Positions 49,701-57,845 of a DNA stretch of 64,000 bases are shown here, one piece after another. Every line of letters starts with the position of its first letter. Positions within the stretch are counted from its first letter, which is position 1. The notes under the pieces are model-generated. The model was not told the origin of the DNA. It saw nothing but the letters and a program-made list of their open reading frames with translations, and made no database searches. The stretch is from Anadara kagoshimensis (lineage: Eukaryota > Mollusca > Bivalvia > Arcoida > Arcidae): NCBI GenBank assembly GCA_021292105.1, contig CM037870.1, positions 6,559,058 to 6,623,057 on the forward strand. The letters are read 5' to 3'. A program made the translations under genes and the position numbers.

Positions 49701-52700
49701 ACCTGTTGAAACATGCCACCTGTGGCCATACTTTTAGACCTTGACATTGGGTCAGAGGTCAACAAGATGGATAACATGTAGTACATATTGATTTTCTATA
49801 TCAAATAGTTTATTTATGCCACAAGAAGTAAATCCCATTAAGCATTCAAAAAATAAAGACTAAAATTAAGTTTTTGATAAAAAGGCAATACAAACTTGAT
49901 CCTTATTGCAATAATTACCAAATGCAATCTATATGTACAGACTATCCTTAAAATATAATCTTGACTATGTATAAATAAATGTTCATGTTGTTTATTATTC
50001 ATGCTATGTTGTGATCCGAGCTCCACAACAGTTTGAAGCTATATACAGATTCATGGTTTACAAAAAGCAATCTTTTTTCCATACGTTAAAATAAGCAAAA
50101 TTATTCTCAACTTGAGATTAAAACACCATTTCCCTGTACTTATTGTGGTTTTTTTCTTTTCTCATACATTGAAATTATCAAAATATTCTCGACTTGAGAT
50201 TAAAACATTTCACTGTACTTATTGTTCATTAAATTTGACAATTATAAAGAGATGACTATTATAATGTACATACCATTTTCATCACCATCTCTGTTACCTC
50301 TCTGCACATAGTGTTAAGGTAAATAATTATCTCGTAACAACTCAAAACTAAGTGATCATTTTTAGAATAATGTTACCAGGGCCTCAGATAAACCCCTTAA
50401 CTAATCATCCAGACACGAGTTGTTGAAACAGCCAAGATGAAAAAAGAAAATCTGGCTATAACAAAACTAAATTTAGACTATAGGTCCTTCATGATGTGAA
50501 GGCAGTGTTTATAAACATGGATGAATCCATATTATATAATAATAATAATAGTGTATAACTATGTATACATTCATATCCACCTACCCACCCCCACCCCATG
50601 GTCTATTTGTTCCTTCCACCGTAAGATTAAATTTGAGATGTTGTAAATTTTGCCATTAGATCGCAGATCGTGAACGATCTATACCATAAGACTTGTTTTC
50701 AATAAGATGGTTTTGTATGTAAAAGTATAATTATAGACATTTCTTGCAAGAAAAATACCCCATCCGGAATTAGGCCTTGTGACCTTTGACCTTTGACCTA
50801 TGGTTCAAGTATATAAAAGGATACATATAAATCAAACAGTTTGGGTTGTGGTGTTGATTTTAATGTCAAAGTCAGAAACTTCTCCAAACGGATTTCTAAA
50901 TCTTTAAACCAGACATCCTGAAAAACAAAATTAAAAATATCATTCACATGTTACTATAACAACCTGATGCTGATGCTCTAGGCATGAAAATAAATTCTCT
51001 TACCCTTCATGTAGACCAAATGAAAATGCAGACTTAGCAGTTTTATTGTTTTCATATCTTGTTTTGAGATTCATTTAAAATGAAATATAGTTATTTGCAG
51101 CCCTATATAAAAAGGAAAAGAAGCAACAAATATGAAAAAAGCAAGGAAATAAATCAAAACAAATACATGTACCGTATATTTCCATAGATACGTCGCAACT
51201 TTTTCACAAAATTTTAATATTTTAAAATGCAATGCGACTTAACTAGCCGACATTAAAGTATTTTGATAATCTGTCTCGAATTTTCAAGACATTTTAGAAG
51301 ATCGACAAACCGGAAGTTAAAGTAATTTTCTAGTTGAAAGTAAATTTTGCTCTTTATTGTATTTTTGTTATTATTATTATATGTGATACATTTTTTATTA
51401 TTAAATTTGACCAATAAAGTCTTTGAAATAAACAAATAATTAATTAATTAATTAAGGTAAGTTTGAGTCTCATTTTTAAGTTGTCACGTGTAACAGAATA
51501 GCCGTCGGCAAAGAAGTAAATACCTGGTCACCTGTAATTAACTTTAAATAACCAAGTCCTCCCGGTAACACCTCGCGTGTGTCTTGTTTGTTTAATGATT
51601 GAAGCCAATCCCGATAACTTATCCATTGATATAATCGTCCATGTTTACCGGTACCCATGTTTACATATTGAAGAAACGCCGCCATTACAAACACTAATTA
51701 TATATTCCTATGTCAGAGGTCATACGGCACTTTGGTATCTGTCGGCTTGAGTAAAAAGTGTCAGGATTTGATAATCGCTGATTGGGATATTAGTAAAATT
51801 TATTAAAATTTAATTTGCAATTCCAACGACATGTTTAGATTTTAAACGCAACAAAAAATGAATACAAATTATTGTTTCACAAAAGTTCAAACAACCGGAG
51901 GTCGTCCTAGTTATCGACCAATACTCTCGAATGCAAAACCACATGTCATTCTGAACAATATAAAATGGCGATATTTACCCCCTGGTAAGCAATAGATCAT
52001 CAACTTTAACATAATATCGACGATCCAGTATTATAAAATCTGAAACATAAGTCTAATAACGCTATAAGCGACCCTCTTGTTTAAACAAATCATGCAATAC
52101 ATATCACAACCTCTGCGCATGATCAAACTTTGACTTCCTTTGTCGGTGACAACAACATGTGAATTAACCGATCTCATGATCGGGAGCCAAAAAGTACATG
52201 TTTTATTCAAGTAATGTACATCGTTTGTATCCATACATGTAAAAAATAATATCTACATACATGTTTAATTTACACAAGCTATTCAAACGATATTTATTAA
52301 GAAGAAAAATAATAAATAACACCGGTAAAAACTTTTGTTTCTTTTTTCATGGAATTGAAAATCAATGGCTCTTGCTGAGCAAATCTCGAATTTTCTCTTG
52401 CAAATTTTTGGCTGCGACGTATGTAGACGACCTTTCGAAAATACTGGGATTGCTGGCCTGGGGTGGGGGTGCGACGTATCTACTGGGGCGACGTATATAC
52501 GGAAATATATGGCATATATATACCACTGACTCTGGACAAACATTCCATATTATGAAAAACTGATGTCCAGTAGTGTGGTTAATGTATTTTTACAATCAAT
52601 GGTCCCAAAAACAAAATCATTTAAAAGGTTCAATTGCCTATTGTTCCAAACAAAGGACAAACAACCCTTTTTTAATATGTGTTATCCATGAAAATTATAT

Positions 52701-55227
52701 GTAAACACAAAACAACAGCCTTTATGGTCAGGTACAAAAAGGTATTGTATGATAAGTGACTTTTGACCTTTATGACTACTTACAGTAAACAATTCTTTAT
52801 ATGACGGATGACCTTTAGGGTTAGGTACGAAAGGTAAGGCATAGTACGGTAAGAATTCTGTGGTCTGACTAAGTGTAGCACCTCTTGTCTCTAAATATTT
52901 CTTAAAGTCGTTCATACATCTATCCATTTCTCTCTGAACAAATTATAAACACAACATAAGTCATAATCAAATTTGCATCAAAATGAAACATTAAATTATT
53001 GTAAACATATAAAGAATTAAAATTAATAATATACTGTACAATATACTGATAAAATGTATAGTATATTGGTATATATTATATATTACTTGTTATACCAGTG
53101 TTTTACAGCACCAGATGGACGTTTTGGAATACAATTCCTCATCAGTAGTGCCTGGACCAAAATTGTGAAACAATTTTTTTTTGAAGGGGTTGAATTAATA
53201 TCTAAAGGACCAAAATATATTTGAGCATTGCTAAAAATACAATGTATGCATTTCATCAGCCAAAGCTCTAAATAATTTGAATAATGCAAAAAGTATATGC
53301 TTGTAACTAAGGGAGATAATTTTAATTTCCATAAAAAGAATTCTAAAAATTCAAAGAAAAATTACAACAAATTTTTATCTAAGGTCAAATTTAAATATCT
53401 AACACTAATGAAAATCTATAACTATATCTTGAAGGAAAAGGAGATTAAATTATTTTCATGAGAAAGCTCCAATGACCAACTCAGAAAACATTTCCATGTA
53501 TATATTTACAATGTACATGCATCTACTTTTGGTAAAAAGTACAGCAAGAGTGAAGTTTTATAAATAATTACCTGTCCTTTAGCAAACTTTATAGGATATA
53601 TAGCAAAGTAAATGTTCAGATAAAATTCTAATTTCTTAGATACAGCGTCTCCATCTTTAACAGTCGGTGATAAATTGTCGTTCCAAAGTTTGAAATATTT
53701 GTCTCTTCTCCCCTTGTGAAACATCTGCATCATCTCATTCTAAAACAAACAAAATTGACTTAATAAATATGAGTGGAGTGCTTAATGGATTTTATGTCCA
53801 GTCAAGATTCTTTAATTTATATGGAGGCAGTCAGTTTAGGGATGGTAGAGGAAATCAGAGTGCCTGGAGCATGTGAGCTGACTAACTTTCTCAAACTAGG
53901 GTATCTCCAGATTGGGATTCAAACCCAGGTAACAAGAGGCATTGTGGTTTGTAAGTGTGTGCTTTAGACCTCTAAAACATCAAGCCCCCCCCTCCCCCGC
54001 ATGAAGTAAGTGCTAAAAGCAGGTCACTCACTCTTTATGATGTTAAAACATGTGCATTGTATCATACTGGAATACAAATGAACAAATAACTATGGTAACT
54101 GATGATATATGATTTATATAAATAAATTACTCTTTCTTTATTTGTTAATTTTTGATCAAAGTTTTTCTTGGTTTCTGTGCAAGACTTGACAGAGAATTTG
54201 TTAGGCCTGTATAGAGATGGACATTTTTTAATGAATCTTGATTTGAAATTTTGTATTGCTATTGGAGATTACTTTACCTGTAGAGCTAGAATCTTTTGAT
54301 TGGATCTTGACTTGTTATTTTGTGTTGCTACTGGTTTGGCTTTTTGTTCACATTCTTTCTGGTACGTTGTCAAAGTTCTTTCAAATCCAGCGAAGTCCAA
54401 ATACTGAAACAAAGAATAGAAATTTAATGTGTTCGTGCATTCGCCTTGTATGTATTTTGGTGCAATAAATAAAGGGAAATTTCATATTTTCACCAATTGG
54501 ATTCACCTCATTATGTGTTTAATATGAATTATGGTGTACATGTCAATGTGTAGGCAAATATTATTAAAACTGATTACGCCTCAAAATCCTAGAATAATGT
54601 TTGATGGACAATGATCTTCTCATGCGATTCCATATCAGTGCCACATGAATGTGATGGTGTATCACATGGTATATCTGGTAAACCCCATTACTTAAGCTGA
54701 AGAATACCACTTCCTTTATGGTGAAAAACCCAGTGAGTTATCATAATTATTAGGATCCATACTAGAACTACTGGCAGCAATCATTCTGTGGTATATTATA
54801 ATGAACATGCTAAAATTTAGGCAAATGTAGAATGGTACAACACCATATTTGAAAAAAGAAAAGAAAAGGCACAGTTAAACCAATCCCCTAGTATTCTTAT
54901 TTCAACAAAGTCTTATTGACCATGTCTGATAAAAGTTTTAGACAAGGGTTGAATCAGAATAAGAATTTGGAACACAGCAAAACCAATGTGCCCAATGAAG
55001 TATGACAGGTGACCTTGCCTACTTTCATTGATGAAAAATCATCAGTTAAAAAAGTCAAACATACATTTTCATAGACGTATGAAGCAAATTTACGATAATG
55101 TTCAGAAATAGCTTTCATAGATGGAAAATGGGTGCTATTGAAAATATAATTATGTATTTACCTCCTGAACAATAGCATTTAGTTCTCCTTCAAAGGATAC
55201 AACGGATAGTGACCCAGACATTGTCAT
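27496..55227 (-). CDS. ARMC9: ARMC9, LisH and armadillo-repeat ciliary protein (complete coding region, 855 aa)
   Basis: Exons in transcript order: 55162-55227, 54278-54403, 53572-53739, 52784-52933, 50825-50917, 50274-50301, 49409-49500, 45533-45607, 44755-44879, 44089-44203, 43270-43365, 42750-42840, 42311-42434, 41663-41802, 41144-41220, 40380-40454, 39930-40020, 39201-39394, 38480-38580, 37334-37464, 36889-36952, 36116-36324, 27496-27632. The total is 2568 nt, with the frame kept at all 22 junctions. Domains: LisH (about residues 14-50), conserved helical region (65-200), coiled coil (205-265), armadillo repeats (about 320-580), an acidic stretch (about 580-615) and a disordered Ser/Pro/Gln tail. 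Diagnostic stretches include [20 protein letters not shown] and [15 protein letters not shown]9 acts at the basal body and ciliary tip and is a Joubert-syndrome gene (JBTS30). The start is ATG at 55227, with an in-frame TAA directly upstream; a second ATG lies at 55221. Confidence 0.96.
27775..28010 (+). mobile_element. SINE-like element
   Basis: A B-box-like GGTTCAATTCCC lies at about 27835. The body (GGGCACTCCAGTTTCCTCCC) and the 3' segment GACTGGGTGTAAAACTCTAT resemble 18600-18690 and 56975-57045. The 3' segment also resembles the end of the SINE at 57435-57780. Confidence 0.5.
29110..29222. mobile_element. MITE copy, TACAGTC family
   Basis: TACAATCAAACCTGCCTAAA at the left end is inverse to TTTATAGACAGGTCTGACAGTA at the right end (shown here in parts: TTTATAGACAGG and TCTGACAGTA). 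The internal GGCCACCTTTTCTGG matches the family member at 5512-5695 in opposite orientation. Confidence 0.65.
29260..29325. repeat. CA dinucleotide microsatellite
   Basis: This is a near-pure (CA)n run of about 33 units with a few CG and AA interruptions, in the last ARMC9 intron. It explains a spurious His/Thr open frame. Confidence 0.95.
31007..31219. mobile_element. MITE with TACTGTAAACRTATTTA ends, copy 1
   Basis: The left end TACTGTAAACGTATTTAATT is inverse to AAATAAATATGTTTACAGTA at the right end. The interior is symmetric around TTCGCG/CGCGAA motifs. A second copy lies at 41929-42146. The TA at both ends is consistent with a TA target duplication (Tc1/mariner-type). Confidence 0.8.
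31570..31848 (+). repeat. Dispersed repeat ending in a GC-rich hairpin
   Basis: It ends with TATACCCCCACTTTTTAAGC followed by GGGGGTATA, a hairpin (31818-31846), preceded by repeated ACGGACGGACAC. ACCCCCGCT near 31621 pairs with the end too. It resembles the hairpin family at 17508 and 44938, so a Helitron-like origin is possible but unproven. Confidence 0.5.
32196..33960. repeat. 1.8-kb ATC/GAT trinucleotide satellite with strand switches
   Basis: From 32196 to about 32535 the + strand is ATGATG-rich. From 32670 it is CATCAT-rich, with an internal return to GATGAT at about 33295-33358. Interspersed islands (CAGCAGCAGCAGAACTCATG, GTCACATCATCATC, CTCATGTCACC) recur every 60-100 bp, so it is a higher-order repeat rather than a pure microsatellite. 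Long open frames of Ile, His or Ser here are artefacts. Confidence 0.9.
35398..35625 (+). other. Unrecognised 75-codon open frame antisense within the ARMC9 intron
   Basis: An ATG-started frame encodes a hydrophobic N-terminus ([16 protein letters not shown]) and then a basic/aromatic body ending FEDSLLNVK. Its composition is less AT-driven than surrounding frames and it includes several CG dinucleotides. I do not recognise the family. There is no clear promoter, splice site or homologue. It may be a relic exon or chance. Confidence 0.2.
36062..36102. repeat. (TC)n(TG)n microsatellite next to the ARMC9 exon 22 donor
   Basis: On the transcribed minus strand this reads (CA)n then (GA)n, beginning about 13 bases inside the intron after the donor GTGAGT of exon 22. 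CA-rich intronic runs near donors are known hnRNP L binding sites in vertebrates. Confidence 0.85.
36116..38580 (-). CDS. ARMC9: ARMC9 exons 19-22: Ser/Pro-rich tail
   Basis: Exons 38480-38580, 37334-37464, 36889-36952 and 36116-36324 encode [13 protein letters not shown] (matching the human EPLQRPVTP segment) and then low-complexity Ser/Pro/Arg sequence ([30 protein letters not shown]). NLSRPPS is repeated in tandem. The tail is predicted to be disordered; the TPEV and RTP sites could be proline-directed kinase targets, which is inference. Confidence 0.9.
36863..36876. promoter_or_regulatory. Palindromic X-box-like motif (RFX site) in an ARMC9 intron
   Basis: GTTACCGTGGTAAC fits the X-box consensus GTNRCC-N(0-3)-RGYAAC on both strands. 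RFX factors drive ciliary genes through such sites. It lies 13 bases downstream of the exon 21 donor, not at a known promoter, so function is speculative. Confidence 0.4.
37527..38271. repeat. 92-bp tandem repeat, ~8 copies, nearly identical
   Basis: Units start GGCTACTACAGCCAGATAAA and end ATTTGTAAAGTCAAATATT. Spacing is exactly 92 bases (for example 37623 to 37715). Only a handful of substitutions separate units. The array fills most of the ARMC9 intron 37465-38479. Confidence 0.95.
38908..39136 (-). pseudogene. Decayed duplicate of the ARMC9 exon 18 end, interrupted by a SINE fragment
   Basis: On the minus strand CTAACTGATTATCCTGTCAC repeats exon 18 CTTACTGATTATCCTGCCAC. ATGTTGTCAAAG and ATATACAAAGCTGTAAT repeat the following intron. 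The donor is lost (no GTAAAC at the corresponding place). A SINE fragment (about 38985-39062, with GATTCAAATCTCG and CCAAGACTTGAAAATAGG) lies inside the copy. Confidence 0.65.
39201..39394 (-). CDS. ARMC9: ARMC9 exon 18: acidic linker
   Basis: This exon encodes a run of Asp/Glu ([20 protein letters not shown]), then [12 protein letters not shown], then [14 protein letters not shown] and a terminal KPKKK. Human ARMC9 has an equivalent acidic stretch in the same place. The downstream intron contains a decayed duplicate of the 3' end of this exon (38908-39136). Confidence 0.92.
39930..44203 (-). CDS. ARMC9: ARMC9 exons 10-17: armadillo-type repeat region
   Basis: Eight exons encode the helical repeat region. 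Readable anchors are [96 protein letters not shown] and [12 protein letters not shown]. Lengths and phases match a full-length domain with no internal stop. Exon boundaries fall at all three phases. Confidence 0.95.
41500..41640 (-). mobile_element. tRNA-like SINE head in an ARMC9 intron
   Basis: On the minus strand an A box TAGCTCAGCTGGTAGAG is followed by GGTTTGAACTC (B box) and the SINE body CTAAGACTTGAAAATAGGCA. It is the 5' part of the same family as 57435-57780, truncated at its 3' end. An open frame over it is incidental. Confidence 0.65.
41929..42146. mobile_element. MITE with TACTGTAAACRTATTTA ends, copy 2
   Basis: Same termini and internal TTTTCGCG/CGCGAAAA symmetry as 31007-31219. 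It lies in the ARMC9 intron between exons 13 and 14. Confidence 0.8.
43385..43500. repeat. 39-bp tandem triplicate
   Basis: Three near-identical copies of ACTTATACATGTTTTACTGT plus TTAATCATTCTTAACTC lie immediately upstream (on the minus strand) of the ARMC9 exon 11 acceptor. Confidence 0.9.
44230..44510 (+). repeat. Three tandem tRNA-like SINE heads
   Basis: ATAGCCAAGTGGTAC (A-box-like) followed by GGCTTTCAAAGTCAAGGG and GGTTTGAATCTCACTC (B-box-like) occurs three times at about 80-110-bp spacing, the last copy degenerate. It lies in an ARMC9 intron, antisense to the gene. Confidence 0.65.
44938..45191 (+). repeat. Hairpin-ended dispersed repeat copy (opposite orientation)
   Basis: GGCGAATAAGGATCCCCTGCC, GATATGTGCATTTTCTATC and TTGCACCAAATTTCC mirror 17508-17765 in reverse complement. 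It ends with TACCCTCTACCTTC/GAAGGCTGAGG, an imperfect hairpin. It is antisense to ARMC9. Confidence 0.6.
45533..49500 (-). CDS. ARMC9: ARMC9 exons 7-8: coiled coil
   Basis: Exons 49409-49500 and 45533-45607 encode [19 protein letters not shown], then KRHNRVQ, then [19 protein letters not shown], a continuous amphipathic helix. The human ARMC9 counterpart reads closely (ADYHNLIG is shared). The intron between them is 3.8 kb. It carries an AAAT microsatellite (46732-46795), a dispersed-repeat copy (46985-47115) and otherwise AT-rich sequence with nothing recognised. Confidence 0.9.
46732..46795. repeat. (AAAT)n microsatellite
   Basis: About 16 units of AAAT/TAAA in the 3.8-kb ARMC9 intron. Similar runs lie at 61291-61327 and, as TTTA, near 61560-61585. 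Confidence 0.95.
50050..50230. repeat. ~107-bp tandem duplicate
   Basis: AATTATTCTCAACTTGAGAT, then TAAAACA, then CTGTACTTATTG occurs twice (from about 50098 and about 50177), with similar upstream TTTTTTCCATACGTT/CTCATACATTG segments. It lies in an ARMC9 intron. Confidence 0.7.
50274..50301 (-). CDS. ARMC9: ARMC9 28-nt micro-exon
   Basis: A 28-base exon encodes RGNRDGDEN plus one base, bounded by GTGCAG and GTATGT. It enters in phase 0 and leaves in phase 1. The next exon (49409-49500) needs that one base, so skipping would break the frame unless other exons change too. It sits between the conserved N-terminal region and the coiled coil. Confidence 0.7.
51171..52509. mobile_element. Candidate 1.3-kb TIR element containing an exon-like segment
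   Basis: The left end CCGTATATTTCCATAGATAC followed by GTCGC (from 51173) is an imperfect inverse of GCGACGTATATACGG then AAATATATGG at 52491-52515. GCGACGTAT motifs recur near the right end (52412, 52470). The interior is richer in CpG than its surroundings and contains the open frame at 51524-51685. Two unrelated solo ends are an alternative explanation. Confidence 0.45.
51524..51685 (-). CDS. Possible alternative first exon of ARMC9, or captured gene fragment
   Basis: On the minus strand ATGGCGGCG opens a 54-codon frame ([20 protein letters not shown], then [20 protein letters not shown], then [14 protein letters not shown]) ending at CAG/GTATTT. Phase 0 would splice in frame into ARMC9 exon 5 (50825-50917). 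A second donor (ACAG/GTGACC) would be out of frame. The composition looks coding. I do not recognise the sequence. It lies in ARMC9 intron 4 inside a candidate TIR element, so it may be an alternative promoter or a transposon-captured exon. Confidence 0.4.
52784..53739 (-). CDS. ARMC9: ARMC9 exons 3-4: conserved N-terminal helical region
   Basis: Exon 3 (53572-53739) encodes [15 protein letters not shown] followed by [15 protein letters not shown]. Exon 4 (52784-52933) encodes [19 protein letters not shown] followed by [18 protein letters not shown]. These segments are the most conserved part of the ARMC9 family and fix the identification. Confidence 0.95.
54278..55227 (-). CDS. ARMC9: ARMC9 exons 1-2: start and LisH motif
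   Basis: Exon 1 encodes [22 protein letters not shown]; exon 2 continues with [18 protein letters not shown]. Together they give the LisH pattern (L-x2-IV-x-EYL-x4-FE-x-TL-x3-x-x-E), a dimerisation motif. An acceptor (TTTTTCAG) lies a few bases upstream of the first ATG, so the 5' UTR probably has an upstream non-coding exon that was not located. Confidence 0.9.
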
Positions 55228-55647
55228 TTAAAAAACTGAAAAATAAAAACAAAACAGACATTAACACACATATCAAGAATGTGCATACCTGTAATATGAA
55301 TAATATAAAGTATAATAATCTCTTTGTAGTGCACTAGCTTACAATCTGAGCAAATCTGAGATGCCAGCTCACAGAGACACCAATTGCAGAGGTTGCCACT
55401 TCATCAAGAAGTATGCATTGCGAAAGGAAATATATGGTTGATATCATTTCCTTGACACGAGGATTAAACGAGGAGTCGAATCCAGTTCAATCCACAAACT
55501 TTTGTAAAAGACTTTAGTAAATGTTCAATACATAAATTGTATAAAATAATGTTATGGATCGTAATTATGGCTGCCACTGAACAAGGGGTAAAAGGTCATC
55601 ATAAACTATTTTGATTGATTGAATGGGGTCAAGAATATTTCACTTAT

Positions 55648-55850
55648 ATCAAGATGTCACCAGCTATAAATGAAGTGGCAGACATTTTCACCTTTGCAAT
55701 GCATTCAGGGCAATCTTAAGCACAGAGGGTTCTTTAATATGCCACTGATCTCTAACAAAGGACCCCATGACTTTCATTCTAAATGCCGAGTGCTTGCTGA
55801 AAGACGTCAATACCTATTTTCAAATCTTTTTCAGACCCTCCCAGCACAAC
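55648..55850 (-). mobile_element. Degenerate SINE, family of 57435-57780
   Basis: ATCAAGATGTCACCAGCTAT, CACCTTTGCAATGCATTCAG and GGGTTCTTTAATATGC match the reverse complement of the full-length SINE at 57540-57720. This explains the start of the 123-codon open frame at 55670-56041. Confidence 0.75.
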
Positions 55851-57045
55851 CTTCCACATCATATATTTATCAATCAAACCACAACTGTTCAAAAACTGTT
55901 AAATTACAATACATTTTCCCTCGAAGTGTGTTAAACATAGCTACTTTTGTCGAATTAACTGTACATGGCATGTCTACACTCACAAAACTTAGAACAGTAG
56001 TTCTAATCGAAACAAGAAAAGGAATGTGGGTTGACAAATAAGTGACCTGTATGACCTGGTCATTCACTCACTCTTCTGGAAAAAAATTTTGCCATAAAAA
56101 CATAAATTTTGCAATTAATTTGTTAGCAGTGGTAATAAAATGACCATTCACTGCCAGCATACCTCTACAGAAGACTGGAAATTGTGCAAAATGCGGGAAA
56201 ATTTCCCGAGTAAGTTTTAGTTGGTGGTCATTTTTGTTTTCCTTGGTATGGGGTAAACAATACTCATGGTTAATAGAGTGCTTGAATTATTTTATAACCC
56301 TAATGACTCACGTTTAAGAATGTTTATTTTTTACATTAATGAAGGGCGACAATTCAAATTATAAGTTTTTCAAAGATTAAGATCGAGCACCTGTCTTTTC
56401 TCAAATAGTTGAATTACACTTAGAATTATAATAACACTGTTTCAAAATATTAGAAATTGATAAAAATAAACAAATATAGAATATCAGACAAAAAAAATCA
56501 TATCGATTAAAACGTACCCTATGTAAAAGACCCAAACCAAATATACCTCATATTGGTCAAAACAAAAGAATGGCATACTCATAAACGTACCCATTAAAAC
56601 TTACCCAATAATCCTATGTTTACCAGTGTTATAAAAGATAGAAACGGACTAATGAAAAAAGAATAAACTATTGCATACTTAAAATAGAAGAGAGGAATTT
56701 GTACCTAAAAAAATTTAATTGGCTTAATTGGCAATGTTCTCAAAAACACCAAAAACATGGAACGAAAACAAAAACAATTTAATAATAAATTTATTAACCA
56801 ATAATGGGTCCATGAAAGACATACAATCATTGGGAGATAACTCCCAGTTTACATTGATCATAATTGCTTTGTATTACCTGTATAAGGAAAAAGATGTTCT
56901 GAAGTCATTAAACCTAAAGGGAGACAACTCGAAGAAAAGACAAATGCAATTTAAAAATCTTGTGACATCCCAAAACTGACTGTCTCAATATAAGTGACAG
57001 AATCTTGACTGGGGAGTAAAACACCATTACTCCATTATACTCCTA

Positions 57046-57361
57046 GCTTTGGATGGTTAAGTTAAAGTTAAAGTCTGTCCCGAGCCATTAGGCCCATCAG
57101 GCCGGAGCTTATCCCGGTTTCGGTGGCGTTAAGCGACTGAGAGTACAAGACTCTCCCCTGAATGGGACGCCGGTCCATCGCAGGGTTAACCCCCAGCATT
57201 TTTGCTGGTACTCATTTATTTTTCAGCTGAGTGAACTGGAACAACATGAAATTAAGTGTCTTGCTCCAGAACACAACACATCGCCCAGTCCAGGGATCGA
57301 ACCCACGACCTTCGAATCATGAGTCCAATGCCTTAACCACTAGGCCACGCGCTTTGGATGG
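57046..57361 (-). mobile_element. Full-length tRNA-derived SINE with 11-bp target-site duplication
   Basis: The target duplication GCTTTGGATGG lies at 57046-57056 and 57351-57361. Read on the minus strand, the head GTGGCCTAGTGGTTAAGGC (A box) and GTGGGTTCGATCCC (B box) is tRNA-like. The body follows (GTCTTGCTCCAGAACAC on the + strand), and the tail is a short (GTTAAA)n. It is inserted into an older SINE-like remnant. The intact promoter boxes and exact duplication indicate a comparatively recent insertion. Confidence 0.9.
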
Positions 57362-57425
57362 GCACTAGAGTTAATCAAGTGGTGTGATTACAGTGCTTAA
57401 GTGCATCACATATGTAAAAACTCCC

Positions 57426-57789
57426 AGCAAAAATGAAACCACTAGTGGCTCAGTGGTAGAGTGCTCGCTTGGCATGTGGGAGGTTGTGGGTTTGATCCCC
57501 AGCTGGGTCTAACCAAGACTTAAAGATAAGTAGTGACTGTTCTTTCTTCAAGCACTCTGGAAATAATAGTCACTGGGTCCTTCAGCAGAGACCTTAAAAA
57601 CTAATGCCCCGAGTCATTGCAGGCATAGCATGTTAAAGAACCCTCCCTGCATATTGCCCTGAGTGCACTGCAAAGGTAAAACTTTCAGACACTGCATCTA
57701 TAGCTGTTGACATCTTGGTATGAGTGAAATTTTTTGACTTGGACGTAAAACTCTATTCAACCAATCAATCAATCAATCTAAGCAAAAAT
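57426..57789 (+). mobile_element. Full-length tRNA-derived SINE with 9-bp target-site duplication
   Basis: AGCAAAAAT flanks the element (57426-57434, 57781-57789). The A box TGGCTCAGTGGTAGAGTGC and B box GGGTTTGATCCCC form a tRNA-like head. The body has AAGACTTAAAGATAAGTAG and ACCCTCCCTGCATATTGCCC, and the tail is (CAAT)n. Decayed copies in this window: 15880-16150, 38985-39062, 41500-41640, 55648-55850. Confidence 0.92.
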
Positions 57790-57845
57790 TGTTCGAGACT
57801 CTAAATGCTATCGAACTCCATGTATTTTAAGTAATTTGATCAAGA

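Noticed and set aside
53773-53967. 64-codon frame between ARMC9 exons 2 and 3, and a possible tRNA-like B box at about 53920
   Set aside because: No partner A box at tRNA spacing and no family match; too weak to annotate.
55670-56041. 123-codon open frame upstream of ARMC9, among the longest in the window
   Set aside because: Its first half is a reverse-oriented, decayed SINE (family of 57435-57780). There is no recognisable domain and no splice context.
57057-57350. Possible tRNA gene on the minus strand (GTGGCCTAGTGGTTAAGGC ... GGTTCGATCCC)
   Set aside because: Flanking target duplication, SINE body and simple-repeat tail show it is a retroposon.
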